This document shows positions 1-6,077 of a stretch of 7,561 nucleotides of DNA, in pieces. Source of the stretch: Treponema sp. UBA3649 (GTDB lineage: Bacteria > Spirochaetota > Spirochaetia > Treponematales > Treponemataceae); the NCBI GenBank assembly GCA_002373325.1, contig DFKI01000066.1:1-7561 (forward strand), given 5' to 3'. Position numbers and translations under genes: made by a program. Positions within the stretch are counted from its first letter, which is position 1, and each line of letters starts with the position of its first letter. The notes under the pieces were generated by a model. It ran no database searches, was not told the origin of the DNA, and saw nothing but the letters and a program-made list of their open reading frames with translations.

Positions 1-18
1 ATCTTCCAAAGTATTCAT
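1..18 (-). CDS. 5' end of a divergent gene, product unknown (partial)
   Basis: On the minus strand an ATG (18-16) opens a reading frame of six codons, MNTLED, before the window ends. It is preceded by a perfect AGGAGG Shine-Dalgarno sequence (29-24) with a 5-nt spacer, which is the main reason to believe it is a real start. The gene is divergent from the XRE regulator at 191, a common arrangement for a repressor and its target. Nothing can be said about the product from six residues. Confidence 0.55.
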
Positions 19-31
19 TCTTTCCTCCTAT

Positions 32-49
32 GCGCCCCAGTGCGGGCGT
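32..49 (-). promoter_or_regulatory. GC-rich hairpin in the leader of the divergent gene
   Basis: CGCCC (33-37) pairs with GGGCG (44-48) around a 6-nt loop, and a G-T pair can extend the stem by one. On the minus strand this hairpin would sit 3 nt upstream of the AGGAGG ribosome site of the leftward gene, so it could affect ribosome access. No T-run follows on either strand, so it is not an intrinsic terminator. The stem is short and any function is inference. Confidence 0.3.
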
Positions 50-138
50 CCACATAATATATATTCTCTCCCTGCTACAGGATTTCTAACTGTGCCAGCT
101 GTCCAGTTTTTTTCCCTTTTTTAAAATTGTATTCCATT

Positions 139-191
139 AAACTGTAAAAATCAAGCCAAAAACTACAGTATTCTGTTATTTTTAGACTGTA
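139..191. promoter_or_regulatory. Candidate operator/promoter region of the XRE gene
   Basis: Three copies of one hexamer are visible: ACTGTA at 141-146, its reverse complement TACAGT at 164-169, and ACTGTA at 186-191, overlapping the start codon. They are 22-23 bp apart, about two helical turns. A smaller dyad, ACAG-TATT-CTGT (165-176), sits inside the group, and ACTG (89-92) with CAGT (104-107) form a further pair upstream. XRE-family repressors commonly bind such dyads in their own promoters, so autoregulation is plausible. TATTTT at 177-182 is the best-placed -10 candidate for a transcript beginning at or near the ATG. No convincing -35 is visible. Confidence 0.35.
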
Positions 192-523
192 TGGACTTTA
201 GAGAACGCTTAAGAGATGAAATCGCATTTTCGGGGCTGTCCAACAAGGAAGTGGCGGCCAGGGCAGGAATAACTATCCGCTCGCTCGTGAGCTATGTGAG
301 CAGTCAGGCTTGCATTCCGTCCGCCGAGGTAGCTGTGCGTCTTGCGAGGGTCCTGAACACAAGCGTCGAGTATTTGGTGAGCGGTGAAAAGTCAAGGGGC
401 TCCCAGGACTCAACAAACGAGGAGGAGCGCAAATTGCTTTATGTTTACAAAAACCTGCCCGAGTCCCAGCGAAAACTCCTGCTTGCCGTGGCGGATGATA
501 TTTCAAAATGTCTTGGCCATTGA
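191..523 (+). CDS. XRE-family helix-turn-helix transcriptional regulator
   Basis: This 110-residue cytoplasmic DNA-binding protein has one Cro/C1-type HTH domain over residues 5-65. The scaffold helix LSNKEVAARAG (16-26) is followed by a recognition helix around TIRSLVSYVS (28-37), and then by the LARVLNTSVEYLVSG element (51-65) typical of XRE repressors. A charged linker (66-80) leads to a C-terminal helix (81-107) that may mediate dimerisation. The ATG at 191 is the only reasonable start, because the HTH begins almost at once, yet no Shine-Dalgarno sequence precedes it. A -10-like TATTTT ends 8 bp upstream, so the mRNA may be leaderless. The gene is divergent from the leftward gene at the window edge and near ACTGTA/TACAGT half-sites, so it may repress itself and that neighbour. 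Family assignment is firm; the targets are inferred. The following 148 bp to the next gene hold no recognisable terminator. Confidence 0.9.
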   Translation: MDFRERLRDEIAFSGLSNKEVAARAGITIRSLVSYVSSQACIPSAEVAVRLARVLNTSVEYLVSGEKSRGSQDSTNEEERKLLYVYKNLPESQRKLLLAVADDISKCLGH

Positions 524-619
524 GGATTCCCTGACTCGCCCAGATACCCTTCCCATAGATTTTTTCCAAAAAAATTATAAATTTCCTGCATTTTGATTAC
601 CGTGGCGAAGATTTGTGGA

Positions 620-633
620 ACATATATATATGT
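620..633. repeat. Perfect 14-bp AT palindrome
   Basis: ACATATATATATGT is a perfect palindrome in the gap between the XRE gene and the Rpn remnant, 38 bp upstream of the latter's ATG. It could be a regulator site or simply an alternating AT run. A related string, CCACATAATATATATTC, occurs at 50-66 upstream of the XRE gene. Confidence 0.35.
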
Positions 634-671
634 GGATTTTTTCCCATAATTTATTGACCACAGGAGATTCT

Positions 672-1208
672 ATGAGCACATCATTTTACCGACGCAAATC
701 CGTGGAGGAACTTACCTTCACAGATGACGGAATGTTTCAGGCAGTCATGCGGGACCCGGCCTTATGCACGGAGCTGATTGAGGGGCTGAATTTCGGTGAC
801 AAAATCACGAAAATGATTTATAATGCAAGCGGGTATGAGAAGGAGACGGACGAGAGGGTAAGAAAATTCCTTCAGTTCGTTTTCACGAACAATCCCAGTG
901 ATGACGATTTTTCGAACCGGCTCAAGGACAGGGTTTCGAAGCTGAAAGACGACGAGCAGTTCAAGGAGGTATACGCCGCTATGAATTTACGAGAGATGGA
1001 CATACGCAGGGAAGCGATTGCCGAGGGAATTCAGCTGGGGCTAATACGTGGAGCGAAGGAGAAAGCAATCGAGGCTGCCGTTATCGCTGTCAGGGATTTC
1101 AATATTGCGCCTCAGTTAGCAGCCCAAAAAATGAATGTTCCGCTTGAGAGATTAATGGAAGAGCTTGGCAACCCAACTTATGCACAAAATCACGAAAATG
1201 ATTTATAA
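672..1208 (+). CDS. Rpn-family protein with the nuclease core deleted
   Basis: The product has 178 residues; intact members of the Rpn / PD-(D/E)XK 'putative transposase' family usually have about 280-320. The ATG at 672 is chosen because AGGAG lies just upstream (663-667) and because residues 10-39 begin as the family does (VEELTFTDDGMFQAVM). After EGLN at 37-40 the sequence jumps to the post-catalytic part, IYNASGYEKETDERV (49-63). The roughly 110 residues normally between, carrying the LDV...D and ExQ catalytic positions, are missing in frame. The C-terminal half keeps the family pattern: an acidic helix region (75-100), NLREMDIRREAIAEG (105-119), and a terminal coil ending MNVPLERLMEEL (154-165). 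The last seven residues (QNHENDL) are read out of frame from the adjacent relic, so the true terminus is lost. It cannot be an active nuclease; it is either a decaying pseudogene or a trimmed C-terminal regulatory protein. Confidence 0.75.
   Translation: MSTSFYRRKSVEELTFTDDGMFQAVMRDPALCTELIEGLNFGDKITKMIYNASGYEKETDERVRKFLQFVFTNNPSDDDFSNRLKDRVSKLKDDEQFKEVYAAMNLREMDIRREAIAEGIQLGLIRGAKEKAIEAAVIAVRDFNIAPQLAAQKMNVPLERLMEELGNPTYAQNHENDL
799..850 (+). repeat. 52-bp direct repeat, copy 1
   Basis: This copy lies inside the Rpn remnant and encodes KITKMIYNASGYEKETD in the gene's frame. It matches copy 2 (1184-1235) at 48 of 52 positions with an offset of 385 bp. All four differences fall at third codon positions and keep the same residues, so both copies were under protein-coding selection before the present arrangement. 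Confidence 0.9.
963..983 (+). promoter_or_regulatory. Internal ribosome site and start within the Rpn remnant
   Basis: AAGGAGGT (963-970) is a near-perfect anti-Shine-Dalgarno complement, 10 nt upstream of an ATG at 981 that is in frame with the gene (residue 104). Initiation here would give a 75-residue protein made only of the conserved C-terminal part (981-1208). In E. coli, Rpn genes make a small C-terminal protein (RpnS) from an internal start that blocks the full-length nuclease, so the arrangement is suggestive. The spacer is at the long end of the useful range, and the site also encodes Lys-Glu-Val, so chance is possible. Confidence 0.4.
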
Positions 1209-1235
1209 TGCAAGCGGATATGAAAAGGAAACTGA
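1184..1235 (+). repeat. 52-bp direct repeat, copy 2
   Basis: This is the second copy of the 799-850 repeat. It spans the stop codon of the upstream remnant (TAA 1206-1208), which is read in a different frame from the repeat's own coding frame. The repeat marks the start of a second Rpn-family relic. Confidence 0.9.
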
Positions 1236-1290
1236 CTCGTGGGACTTCAATGCCCCGTTGCCGAAAGTTCTGGAAAGGCTGAAAATGTAG
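1186..1290 (+). pseudogene. Decayed second Rpn-family fragment
   Basis: In the frame of repeat copy 2, 34 codons are readable to a TAG at 1288-1290. The first 17 residues equal the post-catalytic segment of the upstream remnant (KITKMIYNASGYEKETD). The rest, SWDFNAPLPKVLERLKM, resembles the terminal coil of the family (compare MNVPLERLMEEL in the upstream copy). The acidic helix region normally between these parts is missing, so this piece has its own internal deletion. It lacks a start codon, a ribosome site and the N-terminal domain. It is a relic of a paralogue, not a working gene. Confidence 0.7.
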
Positions 1291-1325
1291 TTTTTCCCCC
1301 GCTTTTTCCGCATAGATTCTAACTG

Positions 1326-1354
1326 TTGATTTTTATGGCAAAAAACTGTATATT
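1326..1354 (+). promoter_or_regulatory. Sigma-70-like promoter of the barrel/Ig-OmpA genes
   Basis: TTGATT (1326-1331) and TATATT (1349-1354) are separated by 17 bp, and a TG directly precedes the -10, giving an extended -10 character. Transcription would start near 1361, leaving a leader of nearly 60 nt before the ATG at 1418. ACTGT at 1322 and ACTGTA at 1345 overlap the two promoter elements and repeat the half-site seen upstream of the XRE gene. Confidence 0.6.
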
Positions 1355-1417
1355 AATGGAAATAAATGTGTTTTCTATATAAAAGAGAGAATTTTGGGAA
1401 ATCAGTTGGGGGAATCA

Positions 1418-2485
1418 ATGAAAAAATCACTTGCTTTGGCCGCGGTTTTTTGTGCTGCCATGAATCTTTATGCTTATAATCCGCCTTTTGGTGGGGAAAA
1501 TCTCTTTAAGCTCACGAATCCAGACCTGCTCTCAGGCTCGGCATCTGCTTCCGGGGGACCGATTTTCAATGTGGTTCCAGGCTCAATCAGCTTCAATCCG
1601 GCCCTTGCGTCCAAAGTGGAAAGGACCATGCTCAACGCGAGCGGAACCCTTTTGCTTGACGTGTACGGTGAAGACGGTTACAAGGGATTGGGTGGAGGAT
1701 TCCAGGCAGGTGCGGTCATCCCTTCAAAATGGATGGTCTTTACTGCTCTTGCTGAGGGAATCTTTTCCGAGAATCCCGTGCTTGATGTGGGAAACAACCT
1801 GAATCTTAGGCTCGGTGTGTCAAAGGAAGTGATTCCGAGCGTTTCTGTCGGACTCAATCTCTACGGAGGCTACTATTTCGGCAACGGTTCTGATTTTATC
1901 GTCGGGGCTGATTTGGGATTCCTTTATTCGTTTGAGAAACTTGGATTTTTGAAGGACGCGCGTCTGGGAATCTCCCTGCTCAACATGGGAAAGCCCCTTT
2001 CTTCCTATGAGGTCCTTGGTCTGGACGGCTCGGGGGCATCAGGATTTCCGGGGATTTTTACACCCAGGGTTTCTTTTGCGGCGACTCTTTTCCGTCTTGG
2101 TTCCTTTGACAAACGTTTCACCTGTGCGTTCAGCAGCGACCTTTATTTTCCGACCTTCCAGAATGTTGCGTGGGATGTGGCCCTGGGATTTTCCTTCAAG
2201 GATTTCGTGAATTTCAACGTGGGATGGGACGGAAATCTCCGGGAGATTATGAACGGTTCCGGGCTGAGCTGGCCGTCATTCGGTCTTTCCATGCACTTTA
2301 CCCTAAAATCCGACGCAAAGGGGGACGAGTGGATGAAGACTGAGATTGTGCCTTCCGCCGCCTATCAGAATATCTATGCGAAAATCCATGCAATCAGCGC
2401 GGGTGCTACTTTGTACATGGGAAGCGTTGACGATGACAGTCCCCAAATCATCCTGTGGGACGAAGAGCTTTTTGATGAGGACTGA
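1418..2485 (+). CDS. Secreted, probable outer-membrane beta-barrel protein
   Basis: This 355-residue protein has a clear Sec signal peptide (residues 1-19: basic MKK, a hydrophobic core, and LYA before the cut at Tyr20). The ATG at 1418 is chosen because GGGGGA (1408-1413) lies just upstream and the signal peptide begins there. The mature part has no long hydrophobic helix but many short amphipathic strands ending in Gly/Asn turns, e.g. SVSVGLNLYGGYYFG (about 144-158) and VALGFSFKDFVNFNVGW. Near the N-terminus, a Gly/Ser-rich stretch followed by PGSISFNPALAS recalls the 'NPAgla' signature of PorV/FadL-like and treponemal UPF0164 barrels. It is likely to sit in the outer membrane as a porin, transporter or assembly partner. 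The last residues (about 336-355) form an acidic tail, WDEELFDED, instead of the terminal aromatic residue common in barrels. It lies 72 bp upstream of the Ig-repeat OmpA-like gene with no terminator between, so the two are probably co-transcribed. The fold is inferred; the substrate is unknown. Confidence 0.7.
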   Translation: MKKSLALAAVFCAAMNLYAYNPPFGGENLFKLTNPDLLSGSASASGGPIFNVVPGSISFNPALASKVERTMLNASGTLLLDVYGEDGYKGLGGGFQAGAVIPSKWMVFTALAEGIFSENPVLDVGNNLNLRLGVSKEVIPSVSVGLNLYGGYYFGNGSDFIVGADLGFLYSFEKLGFLKDARLGISLLNMGKPLSSYEVLGLDGSGASGFPGIFTPRVSFAATLFRLGSFDKRFTCAFSSDLYFPTFQNVAWDVALGFSFKDFVNFNVGWDGNLREIMNGSGLSWPSFGLSMHFTLKSDAKGDEWMKTEIVPSAAYQNIYAKIHAISAGATLYMGSVDDDSPQIILWDEELFDED

Positions 2486-2557
2486 TTTTAGACAATCTCC
2501 GGGAACTGACTTTTTTGGACTTTTCCTTAGCGACTTGACATTTATGAGGTATATAAT

Positions 2558-5500
2558 ATGAAGAAAATTAAAAGGTTTGGAAATAAAAGGATATACGCAA
2601 TCTGTGCCGCATTTGTCCTTGCTTCCCTTGGGGCCTTTGCCGAGAGAGCTCCCGAATACATCTCGCCGAACAACGACGGAGTGAGGGACACGCTTGAGAT
2701 TCCCCTTAAAGTAAAGGAAAAGCGTTTCATCAAGGAATGGAAGCTCACCATTTACAATGAGGAAAGAAAGCCCGTTCGCACGATTGGAAACAAGAGAAAG
2801 GACGACGAGCATCTGAGCGTAAAGGGATTTTTCAAAAAACTTGTCGCGCCAAAGACCGGAATTGACGTGCCGTCCTCAGTGGTATGGAACGGACTTTTGG
2901 GTGAGGAGGCCGCCGCTTTGGGACTTGTGCCGGGTGAGGTTGCTCCTGACGGAATCTACTATTACACTTTCTCCGCGACCGATGACAATGACAACACTGG
3001 AACTTCACGCGAGTATGCGGTGATTGTGGACTGCACTCCTCCGACAATCTCTTTCGGAAAAATGACGGACGATGAGAAATCTTTCGGCGAGGGAGAAAAG
3101 ACATCGCTCAGGATTCAGCAGAACGGTTCGGAGGAGACCCTTTGGACCGGAGCCATAATCTACAACGCTGACGGAAAGAAAGTCCGCACCTACAGATGGG
3201 AAAACTCAAGGCCGGCTCCCGAGGTGATTTGGGACGGAACTAGCGATACAGGTGCCGTGGTCCCGGACGGAGTTTACACATACGAGATTTATGCGACCGA
3301 CAGGGCAGGAAACACATCCGAGCATGCCTTGGTGAACAACATCATTTTCTCAGCGACAAAACCTGTAATCAACATCAGCCTTAGGGGAATGAGATTCTTC
3401 TCTCCGAACGGCGACGGAATTTTTGACACAGCTGATTTTGACGTTCATCTTCCGGTGCAGGCGAGCAAGGTGAACAGCTTGGACTCATGGAAGATTTCAA
3501 TCCTCACTTCGGACGGAAAGACTGTATATGAAAAATCAGGCGGGGAGGAAGGTCTTTCTGAATTCTCCTTTGACGGAAATGATGCAGGCGGAAAGATTCT
3601 GCCTGAGGGTGAGTACAAGGCGTCCCTTTCTGCAAGGTACATCAACGGATATGTGCCTCCCGTGTGCGAGTCGCCCCTTTTCATTTTGGACATGAGTGCC
3701 CCGAGTGCGAGCGTGAGCGTGAAAAACGGAATCTGCAACGGTGAGTCCAACATTGAGATTTCGCAAAAACAGACATCGGCTGAACCTGCTTTCAATGAGG
3801 TGAAGGTCTGGAACGGTGTGATTAAGGACGAGGGCGGAAACGTGGTGAGGACATACAGCTTCGGCTCTCGGCTTACCGATACAGTGCTTTGGAACGGTTC
3901 AGAAAGCGACGGACATTTTGCGGGCGACGGAAAATATTATTACGAGCTCTCCGTTTCTGATTCTGCGGGAAACACAAGCGTCGTGCGCTCAAGTGATTTT
4001 GTGGTGGACACATCAAAGACCGAGCTTGTCCTGAGCCTTTCCGACGAGATTTTCTCTCCCAACGGTGACGGAGCGAAGGATTTTGTCTCAATCTATCCTG
4101 CGGCGAAAACAACCGGCGGAATCGAGTCTTATACCTTGGAGATTTCGAATGATTCAGGTCTCGTGCGCACATTCCGGGGCAGCGAATCTGTTCCTGAGAC
4201 AATCGCGTGGGATGGACTTGATGACTCAGGAAAAAAATGCGCCGACGGTGCCTATGAGATTTCCTTCTCTTCCGTGGCAAAAAACGGAACCAAGGTTTCC
4301 CCTGTAAAACGCAGCGTCGTTCTTGACACTCTTCCTCCCGAAATCAACGCGGAGACTCCGTACAAGCTTTTTTCTCCCGACGGACTTGATTCCAATCACA
4401 GCACAAGACAGGTTCTTCCTGTTCACGTAACAAAATGCAGCGAAGAGGAAATCTGGAACTGCGAGATTAAAAACTCTTCTGAAAAAATTGTATGGAAAAA
4501 TTCATGGCAGGATGCAGGTGGAAAGAAATCAAAGGCCTCTGACTTTGAGTGGAACGCTCTTGATACAAACGGAAATAAGGTTTCAGACGGAGTGTATTCC
4601 CTGGAGATTTTTGCGCTTGATGAGGCCGGAAACCGTGGCAGCACAAAGATAAGCGGCATACGCGTGGACTCAAGGGAAGCCCGTGCGTTCATCACTTTGT
4701 CTGAATCAGGAATCTCCCCGAACGGCGACGGTGTGGTTGACAGCCAGACCATTTCGGTTCGGACGACTTTGAGCGAGGGACTTTCCGACTGGACATTCTC
4801 CATCTCTGATTCGGACGGAAAAGCCGTGAAATCCTGGAGCGGAAATGGCGGGGAAGTTCCATCTCGTTTTGTCTGGGATGGAAAGGATGATGACGGCAAT
4901 CCGATGGAAGGAAACTTTTTTGCAAAGCTTGTCGCAAATTATGAAAAGGGAAATGTGATTGACGAGCTTTCATCTCCATTTGTCTGTACGGCAGTTCCTC
5001 CTGTTTTGAATGTGATTTCATCCGCAAATCCTGAGGAAGGGCAGTATTTCAGTCCGGACAACGACGGTCTTGAGGATGAGCTTGACATGCTCCTTTTCGT
5101 AAGGACAAAATCCAAGGTCCGCTCATGGCAGCTTGTTGTAAAGGACAGCCGTGAACATGAGGAAACATTCTGGAGGACGAGCGGTAAAATCATGCCGGCT
5201 GATGAGACTCAGGCAGACACTTACCGTGCGACCGTGGTTTGGGACGGACGCGGAAACAACGGGGAGATTGTCATGTCAGCGGAGGATTATCCGTATGTGC
5301 TTACTGTCACCGATGAGCTTGGCATGACTTCGGTTTACGAGGGAATCATCCCGGTGGACGTGCTCGTTCTTTTTGACGGCGGACGGCTCAAGATGCAGGT
5401 TCCTTCCATTGTGTTCCGAGGTGACGCTGCGGATTTCCTTCTTGCGGGTGAGAGGGACTCTAGCGGCAAGGTTCTTGAGAGGAGCAGCCTGACCCCAGAG

Positions 5501-5845
5501 CAAAAGGCAAACAATATCCGTGTGCTTAATCGTGTCTCCCAGATTTTGAATAAATTCGGAAACTATAAGGTGACTGTCGTGGGACATGCGAATCCCATGA
5601 ATCAGTTCAGCGGTCCGGAAGAGGATAATCCTGAGGAAAACAGGGATGGTCCCTGGGGTCGCGGATTGAAACCACTTTCTCTTGAGCGCGCTCAGTTCGT
5701 CGTAAAGTGGCTCTCGGGCGAGGGAAAGATTTCATCGTCACGTCTCAAGGCAGAAGGCAAGGGAGGTCTTGAAACCATAGTGGACAAGAACGATTTGAAG
5801 AACCGCTGGAAGAACCGCCGCGTCGAGTTTATCTTGGAAAAATAA
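2558..5845 (+). CDS. Secreted FlgD-Ig-repeat protein with C-terminal OmpA-like domain
   Basis: This 1095-residue exported protein starts at the ATG at 2558, with GAGG (2546-2549) upstream. The signal peptide covers 1-28 and is cut after GAFA; there is no lipobox. Residues 35-933 hold eight FlgD-Ig-like domains of about 100-125 residues. Domains typically carry W[DN]G (110, 225, 445, 551, 773, 895), a DGxY turn (131, 237, 457, 563, 677) and a closing strand. Odd-numbered domains open with SPN[GN]DG (36, 282, 500, 720), an acidic loop like that of gliding-motility C-terminal domains and possibly Ca-binding. Three even-numbered domains end in D.AGN. The OmpA-like domain (945-1095) ends in KNRRVEF (1085-1091). 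It keeps the ligand Arg (1044) but has Asn1012 for the usual Asp and about 17 extra residues between them. The likely role is a long periplasmic rod linking envelope layers, perhaps with the upstream barrel. An intrinsic terminator follows the gene. Domains are well supported; the role is inference. Confidence 0.85.
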   Translation: MKKIKRFGNKRIYAICAAFVLASLGAFAERAPEYISPNNDGVRDTLEIPLKVKEKRFIKEWKLTIYNEERKPVRTIGNKRKDDEHLSVKGFFKKLVAPKTGIDVPSSVVWNGLLGEEAAALGLVPGEVAPDGIYYYTFSATDDNDNTGTSREYAVIVDCTPPTISFGKMTDDEKSFGEGEKTSLRIQQNGSEETLWTGAIIYNADGKKVRTYRWENSRPAPEVIWDGTSDTGAVVPDGVYTYEIYATDRAGNTSEHALVNNIIFSATKPVINISLRGMRFFSPNGDGIFDTADFDVHLPVQASKVNSLDSWKISILTSDGKTVYEKSGGEEGLSEFSFDGNDAGGKILPEGEYKASLSARYINGYVPPVCESPLFILDMSAPSASVSVKNGICNGESNIEISQKQTSAEPAFNEVKVWNGVIKDEGGNVVRTYSFGSRLTDTVLWNGSESDGHFAGDGKYYYELSVSDSAGNTSVVRSSDFVVDTSKTELVLSLSDEIFSPNGDGAKDFVSIYPAAKTTGGIESYTLEISNDSGLVRTFRGSESVPETIAWDGLDDSGKKCADGAYEISFSSVAKNGTKVSPVKRSVVLDTLPPEINAETPYKLFSPDGLDSNHSTRQVLPVHVTKCSEEEIWNCEIKNSSEKIVWKNSWQDAGGKKSKASDFEWNALDTNGNKVSDGVYSLEIFALDEAGNRGSTKISGIRVDSREARAFITLSESGISPNGDGVVDSQTISVRTTLSEGLSDWTFSISDSDGKAVKSWSGNGGEVPSRFVWDGKDDDGNPMEGNFFAKLVANYEKGNVIDELSSPFVCTAVPPVLNVISSANPEEGQYFSPDNDGLEDELDMLLFVRTKSKVRSWQLVVKDSREHEETFWRTSGKIMPADETQADTYRATVVWDGRGNNGEIVMSAEDYPYVLTVTDELGMTSVYEGIIPVDVLVLFDGGRLKMQVPSIVFRGDAADFLLAGERDSSGKVLERSSLTPEQKANNIRVLNRVSQILNKFGNYKVTVVGHANPMNQFSGPEEDNPEENRDGPWGRGLKPLSLERAQFVVKWLSGEGKISSSRLKAEGKGGLETIVDKNDLKNRWKNRRVEFILEK
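2660..5356 (+). repeat. Four tandem two-domain Ig-like units (protein-level repeat)
   Basis: The repeats of the 1095-residue protein group in pairs: residues 35-268, 270-485, 487-704 and 706-933. In each pair the first domain has the SPN[GN]DG loop, and the second usually closes with D.AGN (D.RAGN, D.SAGN, D.EAGN; TDELGM in the last). The second domains of pairs 1 and 2 lack the SPNGDG loop; pairs 3 and 4 have SPDGLD and SPDNDG instead. DNA identity between units is not obviously high, so the duplications are old. Confidence 0.7.
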
Positions 5846-5855
5846 AAATCACAGA

Positions 5856-5888
5856 ATCTGTGCCGGTAAGTCCGGTGCAGATTTTTTT
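5856..5888 (+). terminator. Intrinsic (rho-independent) terminator
   Basis: ATCTGTGCCGG (5856-5866) pairs with CCGGTGCAGAT (5872-5882) around the loop TAAGT, giving an 11-bp stem with two G-T pairs, followed by seven T (5882-5888). It lies 10 nt after the stop of the Ig-repeat gene. It separates that transcript from the second OmpA-like gene, which therefore needs its own promoter or depends on read-through. Confidence 0.88.
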
Positions 5889-6006
5889 ATGCCGAAATGA
5901 CGTAACAAATCGCCTGCCGCATGGTTTATTTGATGGTTGCGCTCTCTTTTGGGAAAAGGGAAAACTGCCGAAAATAAAGGAAAGATTTTTCTTTTAATTG
6001 TGGTGG

Positions 6007-6035
6007 TTGAGCCGCTTGAGAAGATTTTTTATGTG
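6007..6035 (+). promoter_or_regulatory. Weak candidate promoter for the second OmpA-like gene
   Basis: TTGAGC (6007-6012) and TATGTG (6030-6035) have a 17-bp spacer in the 189-bp gap after the terminator. Both hexamers match the consensus only partly. It is the best candidate I see there; the rest of the gap shows no other clear site. Confidence 0.25.
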
Positions 6036-6063
6036 GTTTTCATGCATGATTTTGAAAATCGCC

Positions 6064-6070
6064 AAGGGGA
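6064..6070 (+). promoter_or_regulatory. Ribosome binding site favouring a GTG start at 6078
   Basis: AAGGGGA ends 7 nt before GTG at 6078-6080. The in-frame ATG at 6090 lies 19 nt after this site and has only a weak AAAGTGA nearby. This favours GTG, although an ATG start would remove only four residues and leave the signal peptide intact. Confidence 0.5.
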
Positions 6071-6077
6071 AACTAAA

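Noticed and set aside
96..126. GC-containing CAGCTG segment followed by T-runs, possible terminator upstream of the XRE gene
   Set aside because: No stable stem can be formed, and no rightward gene ends before it in the window.
615..671. Upstream GTG start for the Rpn remnant adding 19 residues
   Set aside because: It has no ribosome site and the added residues do not resemble the family N-terminus; the ATG at 672 has AGGAG and is followed by the typical family opening.
1394..1417. TTG start adding eight residues to the barrel protein
   Set aside because: The ATG at 1418 has its own ribosome site and begins a standard signal peptide with MKK.
2535..2557. Perfect TTGACA (2535-2540) and TATAAT (2552-2557) hexamers just before the Ig-repeat gene
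   Set aside because: The spacer is only 11 bp, too short for sigma-70 recognition, and transcription would begin inside the coding sequence. A TATGAA at 16-bp spacing has the same problem.
2303..2812. Minus-strand open frame of 169 codons, and many similar ones under the 2558-5845 and 6078-7421 genes
   Set aside because: They lie opposite well-supported genes, show no family motifs, have biased composition, and mirror the codon structure of the plus-strand genes.
2660..5356. Regularly spaced repeats that might suggest a CRISPR array or DNA satellite
   Set aside because: The periodicity is at protein level, in diverged Ig-like domains inside one reading frame; there are no identical short repeats with spacers.
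5937..6077. In-frame extension of the second OmpA-like protein from a TTG at 5937 (47 codons without a stop)
   Set aside because: It would place a hydrophobic stretch and a charged segment before a good signal peptide, and there is no ribosome site at 5937. I treat it as a chance open stretch.
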